Origin: Bradyrhizobium sp. 141
GTDB taxonomy: Bacteria > Pseudomonadota > Alphaproteobacteria > Rhizobiales > Xanthobacteraceae
Assembly: GCF_023074055.1 (NCBI RefSeq)
Contig: NZ_JADPKR010000013.1
Location: forward strand, 248,001-312,000
Length of the DNA stretch: 64,000 nucleotides
Direction: 5' to 3'
Shown: positions 17,062 to 25,089 of the stretch, one piece after another
Layout of the letters: each line of letters starts with the position of its first letter
Position numbering within the stretch: position 1 is the first letter of the stretch
Notes under the pieces: generated by a model
What the model was told of the DNA's origin: nothing
The model's input: the letters and a program-made list of their open reading frames with translations, nothing else
Database searches by the model: none
Translations under genes and position numbers: made by a program

Positions 17062-18351
17062 ATGAATTCCTTCCTTCTCGCCTCGCTCACTCTGATCGCC
17101 TCGCTCGTCATCCCGGTGCAGACAGCTCGCGCGCAAATGATGGACCACGGCGGGGCGGTACGGGCGATGGCTGTTTCGGCCGATGGGAAGAGCCTGCTGT
17201 CCGGCGGGTTCGACACCGCCGCCATCAGATGGTCCCTCGCAAGCGAATCTGCGGAACAGGTGTTGCGGTTTCATTCTGACGCGGTGAACGCGGTCGGATT
17301 CCTTCCCGACCGGCGGATGGTGACCGCGGGGGCGGACGCGCGCATCGCGATCTGGACAGCCGGCCGGCTGCAGCCGGACACGGTGTTGCTGGGACATGAC
17401 GCGCCCGTCGTCGCGTTCGCGGTCTCGCCCGACGGCGCGATGATCGCCTCTGCATCCTGGGATCACTCGGTGCGGCTTTGGTCACTCATCGACGGCGCGC
17501 AGCGGGTGCTTGAAGGTCATTCGCAGAACGTCAACGGCGTTGCTTTCGCGCCGGACGGCAAGTCGCTCGTCAGCGTGGGCTACGACCTCGCGCTGCGGAT
17601 CTGGCATTTGCCCGATGCGAGTGGCGAAACGATCGTACTGCCGGCTCCCCTGAATGCCGTCGTCATCGCCAGTGACGGTGAAATCGTCACCGGGGCGGCG
17701 GACGGTAAGCTGCACCTCTTGAATGCCGGCGGCAAGGATCGCGGCGAGGTTGCCGCCGGCACCGCGCCGGTCGTGGCTCTCGCCATATCGGGCGATGGCG
17801 CACTGATCGCGGCTGCTTGTGTGGATGGCGTGGTGACAATCGTCGATCGCAAGACGCGTGCTGTGTTGCGCACGCTGGTGAGATCGGCGGTGCCGGTCTG
17901 GTCGGTTGCGTTCCTGCCCGATAGCGAGATCCTGCTGACCGGCGGCGCCGACGGAAGGATCCGGCGCTGGAATGCGCGCACCGGCGAACCCATCGGCTCC
18001 AATCTGCTGGGCACGCCAACCGATCCGCTGGCGGCCTATGCCGGCGATCCCGGCGCGGAAGTGTTTCGCGCCTGCGTGGCCTGTCACACGCTGTCGGAGA
18101 AGGACACACAGCGCGCGGGCCCGACATTGGCGGGACTATACGGCCGGAAGATCGCGTCGCTGCCCAGTTATCGCTTTTCGGATGCACTCAAGACAATGGA
18201 CATCGTCTGGACGCCCGACACGGTCGCAAAACTGTTCGAGATCGGTCCAAACGCCTACACGCCCGGCACCAAGATGCCCGAGCAGCGCATCGGCTCGGCG
18301 GAAGATCGCCGGGCACTCACCGATTTCCTGGGGCGCGCGACCGCGAAATAG
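17062..18351 (+). CDS. Periplasmic WD40 beta-propeller fused to cytochrome c
   Basis: This 429-residue protein opens with a signal peptide (MNSFLLASLTLIASLVIPVQ, cleavage after ARA). Residues about 30-320 contain seven WD40-type units (AVRAMAVSADGKSLLSGGFD, VVAFAVSPDGAMIASASWDH, VWSVAFLPDSEILLTGGADG). Residues about 325-425 are a class I cytochrome c: heme motif CVACH near residue 337, then GPTLAGLYGR and the methionine ligand in TKMPEQ. The domain order suggests a propeller scaffold that docks an electron-transfer heme near a periplasmic dehydrogenase. The large formate dehydrogenase gene block lies downstream, so a role as its electron acceptor or sensor is inferred. The gene is convergent with the FeS protein at 18364. 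Confidence 0.85.
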   Translation: MNSFLLASLTLIASLVIPVQTARAQMMDHGGAVRAMAVSADGKSLLSGGFDTAAIRWSLASESAEQVLRFHSDAVNAVGFLPDRRMVTAGADARIAIWTAGRLQPDTVLLGHDAPVVAFAVSPDGAMIASASWDHSVRLWSLIDGAQRVLEGHSQNVNGVAFAPDGKSLVSVGYDLALRIWHLPDASGETIVLPAPLNAVVIASDGEIVTGAADGKLHLLNAGGKDRGEVAAGTAPVVALAISGDGALIAAACVDGVVTIVDRKTRAVLRTLVRSAVPVWSVAFLPDSEILLTGGADGRIRRWNARTGEPIGSNLLGTPTDPLAAYAGDPGAEVFRACVACHTLSEKDTQRAGPTLAGLYGRKIASLPSYRFSDALKTMDIVWTPDTVAKLFEIGPNAYTPGTKMPEQRIGSAEDRRALTDFLGRATAK

Positions 18352-18363
18352 ACGAACAACGCT

Positions 18364-20379
18364 CTAGTTCTTGTTATCTCTTTCGCGCAAATAGTCGTCC
18401 GTCGTGCGCGGCGGGGCGCGTTCGGGGACGCCGGCGAACGGATCGAACTGCTGCTCGCTCATGGTGATGACACGGCAGTCGGCGCACATCCTGAGCGCGT
18501 CAACGCGCTTGTCGCCGGCTGGATACATCCAGTGTCGGCCTTCGAGCTTTGCCGCGATGCGATCGATCGTGCTCTTGACGCCAAACGGCTTGCCGCAACG
18601 GACGCATAGGGCAGGCTCTTCCTCCTTGATCACCAGCGCGGGAGCGCGGGAGGCGCGGAAATCGATCTGCGGCGTCAGTTTGATCACCTTTTCGGGGCAG
18701 GTGCTTTGGCACAAGCCGCACTGCACGCAGGCATCCTCCAGGAATTTGAGCATCGGACGTTCCGGATCATCGCGCAAGGCGCCAGTCGGACAGACCGAGA
18801 CGCAGGACAGGCACAGCGTGCAGCCCTCGGTGTTGACGCTGATGGCGCCGAGCGGCGCGCCCTCGGGCAGTGCAACCACGTCGGTCGGGCTCGGGGCCAC
18901 ACGGTGCAGCTCGCTCAGGGCGAATCGGAGCAGATCGCGCCGCTTGCCCACGGTCCTGAATGTTGCAGGCTGACTGACGGTCGCGAGCGGTTCGATCGCC
19001 TGCAACGCTTCGCTCAGCTTATCGGGGTCGTCCGTCTCTATCGTCGCGACCCGACGACCGGAAAATCCGAGGCCGGCGAGAATGGCGTCCGCCATGGCGA
19101 TGGTCTGCGACAGCCCGGCCAAATCATGCAGGGGCTTCGCCCGCAGCAGGAAACGCACGGCGGACGCGCCATGGGCAAACGCGGCCACGACGGCTTCGAG
19201 GCCGAGCTGCGTCACTTCGTTGACGGTGAAAGGCAGCGCATTCGCCGGCAGACCGTCGCCATGGCGGGCCAGCGCATCGATCAGCGAGCTGCCGTGCTGG
19301 CTGTCATGAAACAACAGCACGGGCCGGTCGCCGCCGGCCTCGCGATAGGTCAGCAGCATCGCGCGGAGCCGGTGCAGCTGCGTGTCGGCAGGCGGCAGGA
19401 CATAAGAGGCCGCGCCGGTCGGGCAGGCCGCAGCGCACTGGCCGCATCCGGCGCAGACTTCCGCATTCACGCTGACATGATCGCCGGCCGGCGTGATCGC
19501 ACTCGTGGGGCACAAATCCAGGCAGCGGTGGCAGCCGGTGCGGTTCGAACGCGAATGCGCACAGAGCACGGCAGTGAAGTTGACGTATTTCGGCTTGTCA
19601 AAGCTTCCAACGAGATCACGCGCCTTCAGCACCGCGCGAAGCATCGCAGCCGGATCGGCGGGATCGGCGCGCAGGTAGCCCTCCCGCAGATCGTGGGCAG
19701 GAAATAGCGGCGCGCCGCCGGATAGATCCAGCATGAGATCGCAGCGCGAGATCGCGCCGTTGCGTGGCGCTTCGAACACGAAGCGATCGCGTGAGGAAGG
19801 GCGCGGCCGGGCGTAGTCGTCGATCACGAGTTCGAACGCGCCGAAATGGCCCGTCGCGTTGCCGATCGTTCCCTTCACGATCGGAAAGGCCGTCGCCGCG
19901 GGTGGCGTGATGTCCTGCGGCTGCTTCAGCATGATCGTCACGTCGAGATGGTCGGCGAGCAGCCGGCCCGCCTCGATTGCCGCCTCATCGCGCCCATAGA
20001 TCAGGATGACGCCGTCGCTCGACAGCGTGACGAGCGGATAGTCCGGGACGGCGACGGAGGCTGCCGCAAGCAGCGCCGCCATCTTTGCACCCGCTTGCGC
20101 GCCGTCGCGCGACCAGCCTGCTGTTTCACGGATGTTGGTGAAGGTGATCCCGTCAGGCCGCTCGCCGGCCTCGTCGGTGAACTGCGCCGCCTGCTGCGTG
20201 CAGGCCACGGTCAGCGGACCACTTGCCTCTGCGGCGCTGCGGAAGTGATCGATCTCCGCGCCGCAGAGATGGTGAAAGCTTTTGATGTTGCAGTTGGGGC
20301 ATCCACGCCGGATCGCGGCCGTGTCGAGACGCATCGTGTCTTCGCACGAGCAGATCAGGACGGTCTTCGCTGGTTGCAC
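18364..20379 (-). CDS. Multi-cluster 4Fe-4S ferredoxin-like protein of formate dehydrogenase locus
   Basis: This 671-residue cytoplasmic protein has four CxxCxxxC-type sets: CHRCLDLCP, CAGCGQCAAACP, CTLCLSCVSVCP and CVQCGLCQSTCP. The N-terminus has CSCEDTM and CPNC. A C-terminal pair, CVRCGKPFG and CADC, may hold zinc or a further cluster. The two halves each have a ferredoxin pair around an alpha/beta region (VLLFHDSQHG), like hydrogenase-associated FeS proteins. It probably relays electrons to or from a soluble partner during formate dehydrogenase function or assembly. It is divergent from the accessory operon at 20483 over a 103-base gap, which should hold both promoters. This arrangement is typical for Bradyrhizobium-group formate dehydrogenase loci. 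Confidence 0.8.
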   Translation of the reverse strand: MQPAKTVLICSCEDTMRLDTAAIRRGCPNCNIKSFHHLCGAEIDHFRSAAEASGPLTVACTQQAAQFTDEAGERPDGITFTNIRETAGWSRDGAQAGAKMAALLAAASVAVPDYPLVTLSSDGVILIYGRDEAAIEAGRLLADHLDVTIMLKQPQDITPPAATAFPIVKGTIGNATGHFGAFELVIDDYARPRPSSRDRFVFEAPRNGAISRCDLMLDLSGGAPLFPAHDLREGYLRADPADPAAMLRAVLKARDLVGSFDKPKYVNFTAVLCAHSRSNRTGCHRCLDLCPTSAITPAGDHVSVNAEVCAGCGQCAAACPTGAASYVLPPADTQLHRLRAMLLTYREAGGDRPVLLFHDSQHGSSLIDALARHGDGLPANALPFTVNEVTQLGLEAVVAAFAHGASAVRFLLRAKPLHDLAGLSQTIAMADAILAGLGFSGRRVATIETDDPDKLSEALQAIEPLATVSQPATFRTVGKRRDLLRFALSELHRVAPSPTDVVALPEGAPLGAISVNTEGCTLCLSCVSVCPTGALRDDPERPMLKFLEDACVQCGLCQSTCPEKVIKLTPQIDFRASRAPALVIKEEEPALCVRCGKPFGVKSTIDRIAAKLEGRHWMYPAGDKRVDALRMCADCRVITMSEQQFDPFAGVPERAPPRTTDDYLRERDNKN

Positions 20380-20482
20380 CAGGTTAAGCCTCCGTCGGTG
20401 CGGCGCGGAGGACGGACTCGCGCCGACCCATTACCTCATATAGCATTGTCCACGGGTAAAAAAAGGAAGTGGAGGACGGCCC

Positions 20483-21238
20483 ATGCCGTCGACCTCGACC
20501 ACCCACGTTTCCCTGGCGGAACCTATCCAGTTGCCGCCGCCGTTCACGCTCGTCCGGCTGCGCGAGCGCGGAGATGCCTTTGCCCAAGCTTGCCGCATTG
20601 CACCCGAGGGCGGCGCTGGCACGCTGGTTTACGTCGGACGGTTCGACTTTGCCGAGTTCGCCGTGGTGCTCGAACCGGGGGAACCCCTGCGCAGCGCGCG
20701 GCGCGCCTTCTATGCCGGCATGGTCGCGCTCACCGACGCCCTGCGCGCCTACGCGCCGCCCAACAAGATAGTGACGATCGACTGGCCTGATGCGGTCAGG
20801 ATTGACGGCGGGCTGGTGGGCGGTGGGCGGATGGGATGGCCGTCGTCCGCCCGCGAGGACGAGCTGCCCGCATGGCTTGTGTTCGGCGCCATGATCCGCA
20901 CCGTCGCAATGACCGACCAGGGGCCCGGCGTTCACCCGCTGGTTTCAGCACTGGATCAGGAGGGTTTTGGCGAGGCGGGTGCCGTGCAGGTGATGGAGAG
21001 CTTTGCGCGCCATTTGATGCGGGCGCTCGACTGCTGGCAGGTCGACGGCTTTGAGCGCATCGCGCGCGACTATCTTGGCCGGGTGCCACGCGAGCGGCAG
21101 AGGCTTCTGCGGATCGACGATCACGGAGATCTCCTGACGCGCCGCGTCGGTGCGGACCGGACTGAGCGAAGGGGGCTCGTGAAGGCGCTAGGCAAGCCCG
21201 GCTGGTTCGATCTGAAGCTCGGAGGGCCGCGCCTGTGA
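20483..21238 (+). CDS. Biotin/lipoate-protein-ligase-like protein of formate dehydrogenase locus
   Basis: This 251-residue protein shows the BPL/LplA catalytic-fold pattern: LALTDALRAYAPPNKIVTID-type helix (residues 75-95), then WPDAVRIDGGLVGGGRMGWP, where BPLs have the W-P-N-D...K-xxGG loop. The glycine-rich GGLVGGGRMG is in place, but the lysine of that loop is not obvious, so ligase activity is uncertain. A C-terminal extension follows. It is the first of five genes (20483-23919) whose starts overlap the preceding stops, so they are translated together. These companions always travel with this formate dehydrogenase type; attachment or handling of a cofactor is an inference. Confidence 0.7.
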   Translation: MPSTSTTHVSLAEPIQLPPPFTLVRLRERGDAFAQACRIAPEGGAGTLVYVGRFDFAEFAVVLEPGEPLRSARRAFYAGMVALTDALRAYAPPNKIVTIDWPDAVRIDGGLVGGGRMGWPSSAREDELPAWLVFGAMIRTVAMTDQGPGVHPLVSALDQEGFGEAGAVQVMESFARHLMRALDCWQVDGFERIARDYLGRVPRERQRLLRIDDHGDLLTRRVGADRTERRGLVKALGKPGWFDLKLGGPRL

Positions 21239-21774
21239 AGCTGCTGCGGACCATTGCGCTCGATCCGTCCGACACGTTCGTGTTCGACGTGGCGGCCGAG
21301 CCGGGCGAGTGGGCCGTCTCCGGCGCCTTCCGCTTCTGCGACCAGGATCCGGCGGCGCTCAGCGGCAAGGCGCGCACGGCCTTCCGCAGCGGCTTTCTCG
21401 GCGTGCAATCCTGGGGCTGGTCGACGCTGGTGCAGATCGTGCCGGCGACAGAGGCTGATTGCCGGACGCTGATCGATTTCCTTGCCAGGCAACTGGTCGA
21501 CCGCTTCGGCGCCCCGGACACGGCAACCGCGCGGACATCAGCGGAAGAGGAGGTTGCTTTCACGCAATCGCTCTGCACGCATCCGATCAGCTCGCTCATT
21601 GCCGTGCACCGCACCGCTGATGACGGCGAGATCCGCGAGTCCTTCCGGAGGCTGCAATTGCGGGAAGGGCAGGGACACGGCAAGGCATTCTCCTTCATGG
21701 AAGTCGAGGATGACACCGAGCCCGACGGCGGTCTCAATCTCGCGGAGCTGGGCCGGGAGCTGCGACGCCCATGA
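21235..21774 (+). CDS. DUF6505-like accessory protein
   Basis: This 179-residue protein starts at GTG 21235, overlapping the previous stop as GTGA. It begins KLLRTIALDPSDTFVFDVAA and has an FCDQDPAALSGKARTAFRSG region followed by GVQSWGWSTLVQIV. I match it from memory to DUF6505, found only in this formate dehydrogenase context. There is no signal peptide, membrane helix or cysteine cluster, so it should be cytoplasmic. A role in maturation of the dehydrogenase is likely from context only. Confidence 0.65.
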   Translation: MKLLRTIALDPSDTFVFDVAAEPGEWAVSGAFRFCDQDPAALSGKARTAFRSGFLGVQSWGWSTLVQIVPATEADCRTLIDFLARQLVDRFGAPDTATARTSAEEEVAFTQSLCTHPISSLIAVHRTADDGEIRESFRRLQLREGQGHGKAFSFMEVEDDTEPDGGLNLAELGRELRRP

Positions 21775-22790
21775 ACGATTCAACGAGCGATTTCTGGATG
21801 GCATGTGGCCACCATTTGCTCGATCGCGACGAGAGCGGCGGGCTATGCGTCACCGACGAATTTCTGAAGGCCTATTTTGCCCGCCCGGAACTGATGCCGC
21901 CGGACGATGCCTGTCCCGTCGAGCGCCGGCTGCACCGCGAGCTGCTTGTAAATCCGCGCTTGCCGGTGGGCGCAGAGGACGTTGCCGGGATCACCGACGC
22001 GGACGCCCGGGAGAACTGGCAGTTCGTGCTGGCCTTTCGCGATCTCCTGTTGCGGTATCCGACGCTGGAAGCGGCCTATCTCGCAAGTGTCCGCTCAGGC
22101 ATGAGCGACCTGCCGCCATTGTTCGTCAACCAGCTCGTGCACGTGATCCTGCGCAACGCGCTCGATGGCTGTGAGGACCCCTTCGTGTTGCGCGCCGCGG
22201 AACTGTTCTTCCGCCCGCAGCGGATTCTGCCGCACGAGCAGGCCCTGCTGCTCGGCGATGACGAGGTCGTCGGCGGACGAAACCCGACGCCGGTGCTCTC
22301 GCTGATGTCGATGCTGGGCGCAATGCATGATGCCGAGGTCGATGTCATGACCGAGGAGACCACCGAAGGCTATTGGCAGCGCAGCGACCGGTTCGACATG
22401 GCATTCGACCTCACCGCGGGCGGCCGCGGACCGCCTGCGGTGGCGCAGGTCATGACGCGCTGGATCTCCCATCTGCTCGGGATCGACGTCGCCATCGAAC
22501 CCTTGCGCGCGATAAACGATGCGCACCTCACCTGGTATGTCGGGCTCGATGCCGATGCCACGGGGCTCGGCGACCGTCTCTGGCATGGCGAGGAACTTGA
22601 CGAGCGCAGCGCAGGCCGCGTGCTCGCGCTGTTCCGGCTGACGTTTGGGGACGCCAGCCAGGCGATGGCAGACGTGCGCGGCGAGCCGGTCTATCTCATG
22701 CTGGCGATGACCAATGACCGGAAGCTCCGCATGAAGCCGCAGAATCTGCTGACCGGCTTGCCGATCAAACATCTGGAGATGGTGACGTGA
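21771..22790 (+). CDS. DUF6352-like accessory protein
   Basis: This 339-residue protein starts at ATG 21771, overlapping the previous stop by four bases. It opens FWMACGHHLLDRDESGGLCV, then YFARPELMPPDDACPVERRL, a pattern I associate with DUF6352. It is mostly helical and cytoplasmic, with His/Cys residues near the N-terminus (CGHH) that could bind metal. Nothing shows catalysis. It sits in the middle of the coupled accessory operon and is probably an assembly or quality-control factor for the formate dehydrogenase. Confidence 0.65.
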   Translation: MNDSTSDFWMACGHHLLDRDESGGLCVTDEFLKAYFARPELMPPDDACPVERRLHRELLVNPRLPVGAEDVAGITDADARENWQFVLAFRDLLLRYPTLEAAYLASVRSGMSDLPPLFVNQLVHVILRNALDGCEDPFVLRAAELFFRPQRILPHEQALLLGDDEVVGGRNPTPVLSLMSMLGAMHDAEVDVMTEETTEGYWQRSDRFDMAFDLTAGGRGPPAVAQVMTRWISHLLGIDVAIEPLRAINDAHLTWYVGLDADATGLGDRLWHGEELDERSAGRVLALFRLTFGDASQAMADVRGEPVYLMLAMTNDRKLRMKPQNLLTGLPIKHLEMVT

Positions 22791-23302
22791 GCGCCGCCGC
22801 ACTGCCATTGGTGCGCATTCCCGTTGGCATCGTCGTCGAGCGGCGCAAGGCGGACTCGCCATGGGTCGACTTTGTCTGGCGCGGCGTGGCCGTGCTGCCG
22901 GACGAGCCGGAGACAAGATCCTGGACAGTCCTGCGCGAGGAGGAGGGGACGACCTTGTTCTACGCGGGCAGTGCCACGGTCGATCTCTATCCATCCGAGA
23001 CGGCGCGCTATCACGACAATCTCGCATCAGGCAGTCCGTGCATCTGGATCGTTCTGGCGCCCGCGGAGGGCGCCTGGCCCTATACGGTGGCCACCGCCAC
23101 TGCGGATCCCGCGGAAGGCGAGGCGTTCACCGAGGCCGGCGCCAATCTGGTCGAAGCGGTACCCATGCCCGAGATGCTGCGCGAGGCGATTGACAGTTTC
23201 ATCGCCGAGCACCACGTCGAGCGCGAGTTCTTCAAGCGCAAGCGACGGCAGGCTGATCCCGAGGCGTTGGCGCGCCGTCAGCATGAAGGCGGGCACGAAT
23301 GA
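22787..23302 (+). CDS. DUF3305 protein
   Basis: This 171-residue protein starts at GTG 22787 (GTGA overlap). The opening PLVRIPVGIVVERRKADSPW followed by VDFVWRGVAVLPDEP is characteristic of DUF3305, which is nearly always adjacent to DUF3306 and formate dehydrogenase genes. The C-terminal tail is basic and charged (REFFKRKRRQADPEALARRQ). No membrane segment. Biochemical function not known to me. Confidence 0.8.
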   Translation: MSAAALPLVRIPVGIVVERRKADSPWVDFVWRGVAVLPDEPETRSWTVLREEEGTTLFYAGSATVDLYPSETARYHDNLASGSPCIWIVLAPAEGAWPYTVATATADPAEGEAFTEAGANLVEAVPMPEMLREAIDSFIAEHHVEREFFKRKRRQADPEALARRQHEGGHE

Positions 23303-23919
23303 GCGAGGACCGATTTCTGGAGCGCTGGTCCCGCCGCAAGCAGGAGGCAAAGGCAATCGCCGCGCCTCCCGAGACGGCAATGCCTAACGACGTGCAAGCG
23401 ACGCCGCCGCTGGCGGCCACAGAAGATGATCCCGACCTTGATCTGTCGAGCCTGCCCTCGATCGACCAGATCACATCGGCAACTGACATCACCGCCTTCC
23501 TGCGCAAGGGGATTCCGCAGGAATTGACGCGTGCGGCGCTTCGTCGCGCCTGGAGCGCCGATCCGGCCATTCGTGACTTCGTCGGACTCGCCGAGAACGC
23601 CTGGGACTTCAACGATCCGAACGCGATGCCCGGCTTTGGACCGCTGGACTGTTCCGAAGAAGAACTGGCCGCACTGGTTGACCGCATCCTTGGCGGCGTG
23701 CGCAAGGCGGCTCAATCCCTCCCGGATGTCGAACCCAAGGATTCTGCACCGGAATTGCAGCAGGCGGAAACTTCGATGATTGCAGATGCGGAAGACAGAT
23801 CTGCGGCGACGGAGTCCGCGCCCGCTGCTGTTGCATCGCAACCGACGTTGGCTGAGGACGTCGCGCGTGACACCGCTCCCGTGAGGCGCCGCACGCATGG
23901 CGGCGCGCTGCCGTCCTAG
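23299..23919 (+). CDS. DUF3306 protein
   Basis: This 206-residue protein starts at ATG 23299 (ATGA overlap). It opens FLERWSRRKQEAKA and holds the conserved middle LRKGIPQELTRAALRRAWSA followed by DPAIRDFVGLAENAWDFNDP, the hallmark of DUF3306. The last 60 residues are Ala/Glu-rich and probably disordered. It ends the coupled accessory operon; the next gene starts 134 bases on. It pairs with DUF3305 in essentially all loci I recall; role in formate dehydrogenase assembly is inferred. Confidence 0.8.
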   Translation: MSEDRFLERWSRRKQEAKAIAAPPETAMPNDVQATPPLAATEDDPDLDLSSLPSIDQITSATDITAFLRKGIPQELTRAALRRAWSADPAIRDFVGLAENAWDFNDPNAMPGFGPLDCSEEELAALVDRILGGVRKAAQSLPDVEPKDSAPELQQAETSMIADAEDRSAATESAPAAVASQPTLAEDVARDTAPVRRRTHGGALPS

Positions 23920-23932
23920 ATGCCCAACCAAA

Positions 23933-24050
23933 GGCTATAGTGTCAGGCTATAGGCAAACGTTGACCACCCACGGAACCAGGACTACGATTCGCTAGTTCT
24001 TTGTAACAAAAGCAATAATCAGGCAGGCGAGGACTCTGGATGGGAGGTCC
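23933..24050. promoter_or_regulatory. Likely promoter region of the formate dehydrogenase operon
   Basis: A short direct repeat, GGCTATAGTGTCAGGCTATAG, covers about 23933-23953, and an AT-rich patch near 24000 (TTGTAACAAAAGCAATAATC) follows. This 133-base gap is the only sizeable one before fdhA, so the repeat may be a regulator site. No defined consensus is claimed. Confidence 0.35.
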
Positions 24051-24052
24051 AC

Positions 24053-24829
24053 GTGCGTGATGAAGGGCTTGATCGCGCCATTGACGCCGTAGGCGGCGTT
24101 GCCCAGCTTGCGCGCAAAATTGGTATCAGCCAGCCTTCCGTTTCGAACTGGGTCAAGGTGCCTTCGCAGCGGGTGATTGCAGTCGAAGCCGCAACCGGCG
24201 TGTCGCGCAATCAGTTGCGGCCGGATCTCTACCGCGAGAGATCCTTGTCCGAACCGATCGACCCCATCGATGCGGCACGCGCTCAGGAATACGCCTTACT
24301 TGCCACGCTTCTGTCCGCAGCTCCATCAAAGCAGCTGCTCGATCAACTCGCCGCATTGAACGCCGATACGACGCCGCTCGGACGCGCGCACGCAGTGCTC
24401 GCGGACGCCGCCGCTCACGCGGTCCCGGCCCAGATCGAACGCGAATATTTCGATCTGTTCGTGGGCCTCGGCCGTGGCGAACTGCTGCCCTATGCGTCCT
24501 ATTACCTGACCGGGTTTCTCAACGAGCGGCCGCTGTCGCGCCTGCGCGCTGACCTCGCGGCGCTCGGGATCGAGCGCGTCGAAAACAATTTCGAGCCCGA
24601 GGATCACGCAGCGATCCTGTGCGAGATCATGTCTGGCTTCGCAAGCGGGCAGTTCGAGGCGACCGCGGATACGCAGCGCGCCTTCTTCGAGACGCACGTC
24701 GTGTCCTGGATGGGCCGGCTGTTCGCCGACATGGAGAGAGCAGAGGGCGCCGAATTCTATCGCGCGGTCGGGGTACTCGGTCGCCTGTTCATCGAGATTG
24801 AGACTGATGCATTCACGTTCGCCAACTGA
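24053..24829 (+). CDS. HTH-TorD fusion: formate dehydrogenase chaperone
   Basis: This 258-residue protein starts at GTG 24053 (GGGAGG, 5 nt upstream). Residues 1-65 are a YdaS/Cro-like helix-turn-helix: AIDAVGGVAQLARKIGISQP, SVSNW and AATGVSRNQLRPDLY. Residues 75-258 have the all-helical TorD/DmsD chaperone pattern (REYFDLFVGLGRGELLPYAS and YYLTGFLNERPLSRLRADLA). TorD-type chaperones hold the molybdoenzyme and its Tat signal until cofactor is inserted. The alpha subunit three genes downstream carries such a signal. The DNA-binding front suggests the chaperone also reports folding status to transcription, an inference. The gene is followed 30 bases later by the small Tat-signal protein. Confidence 0.85.
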   Translation: MRDEGLDRAIDAVGGVAQLARKIGISQPSVSNWVKVPSQRVIAVEAATGVSRNQLRPDLYRERSLSEPIDPIDAARAQEYALLATLLSAAPSKQLLDQLAALNADTTPLGRAHAVLADAAAHAVPAQIEREYFDLFVGLGRGELLPYASYYLTGFLNERPLSRLRADLAALGIERVENNFEPEDHAAILCEIMSGFASGQFEATADTQRAFFETHVVSWMGRLFADMERAEGAEFYRAVGVLGRLFIEIETDAFTFAN

Positions 24830-24858
24830 CCAGCGTGCGCTGGTCCGGGAGGAAAGCG

Positions 24859-25074
24859 ATGAGGGACGAAAAGGAAAAGAAAGTCGCTGTCGGGCGCCGC
24901 GATGTCCTCCGCAAGATCGGCATCGGCACGCTCAGTGCCGGTGCGACGCTCGCGACCCCGCTGGTCGGACCTGCGCAGGCCGATAGCGAGAACAACGATG
25001 AGAAGCGCAAGGCGCGCTACACGGAATCCGACCATGTGAAGACGTACTATCGCGTCAATCGCTATCCCAGTTGA
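24859..25074 (+). CDS. Small Tat-signal formate dehydrogenase subunit
   Basis: This 71-residue protein starts at ATG 24859 (GGAGG, 6 nt upstream). It has a twin-arginine signal VGRRDVLRKIGIGTLSAGAT, a short hydrophobic stretch ending AQA-DSEN, and a charged mature part of about 30 residues (KARYTESDHVKTYYRVNRYP). Proteins of this type are encoded just before the alpha subunit in many proteobacterial formate dehydrogenase operons (FdhX-like). The stop lies 15 bases before fdhA. Confidence 0.8.
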   Translation: MRDEKEKKVAVGRRDVLRKIGIGTLSAGATLATPLVGPAQADSENNDEKRKARYTESDHVKTYYRVNRYPS

Positions 25075-25089
25075 GACAGGGAGGCAGCC

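Noticed and set aside
18706..19707. 333-codon plus-strand frame opposite the multi-FeS protein
   Set aside because: The minus strand has four ferredoxin motifs in frame; the plus-strand frame is a shadow.
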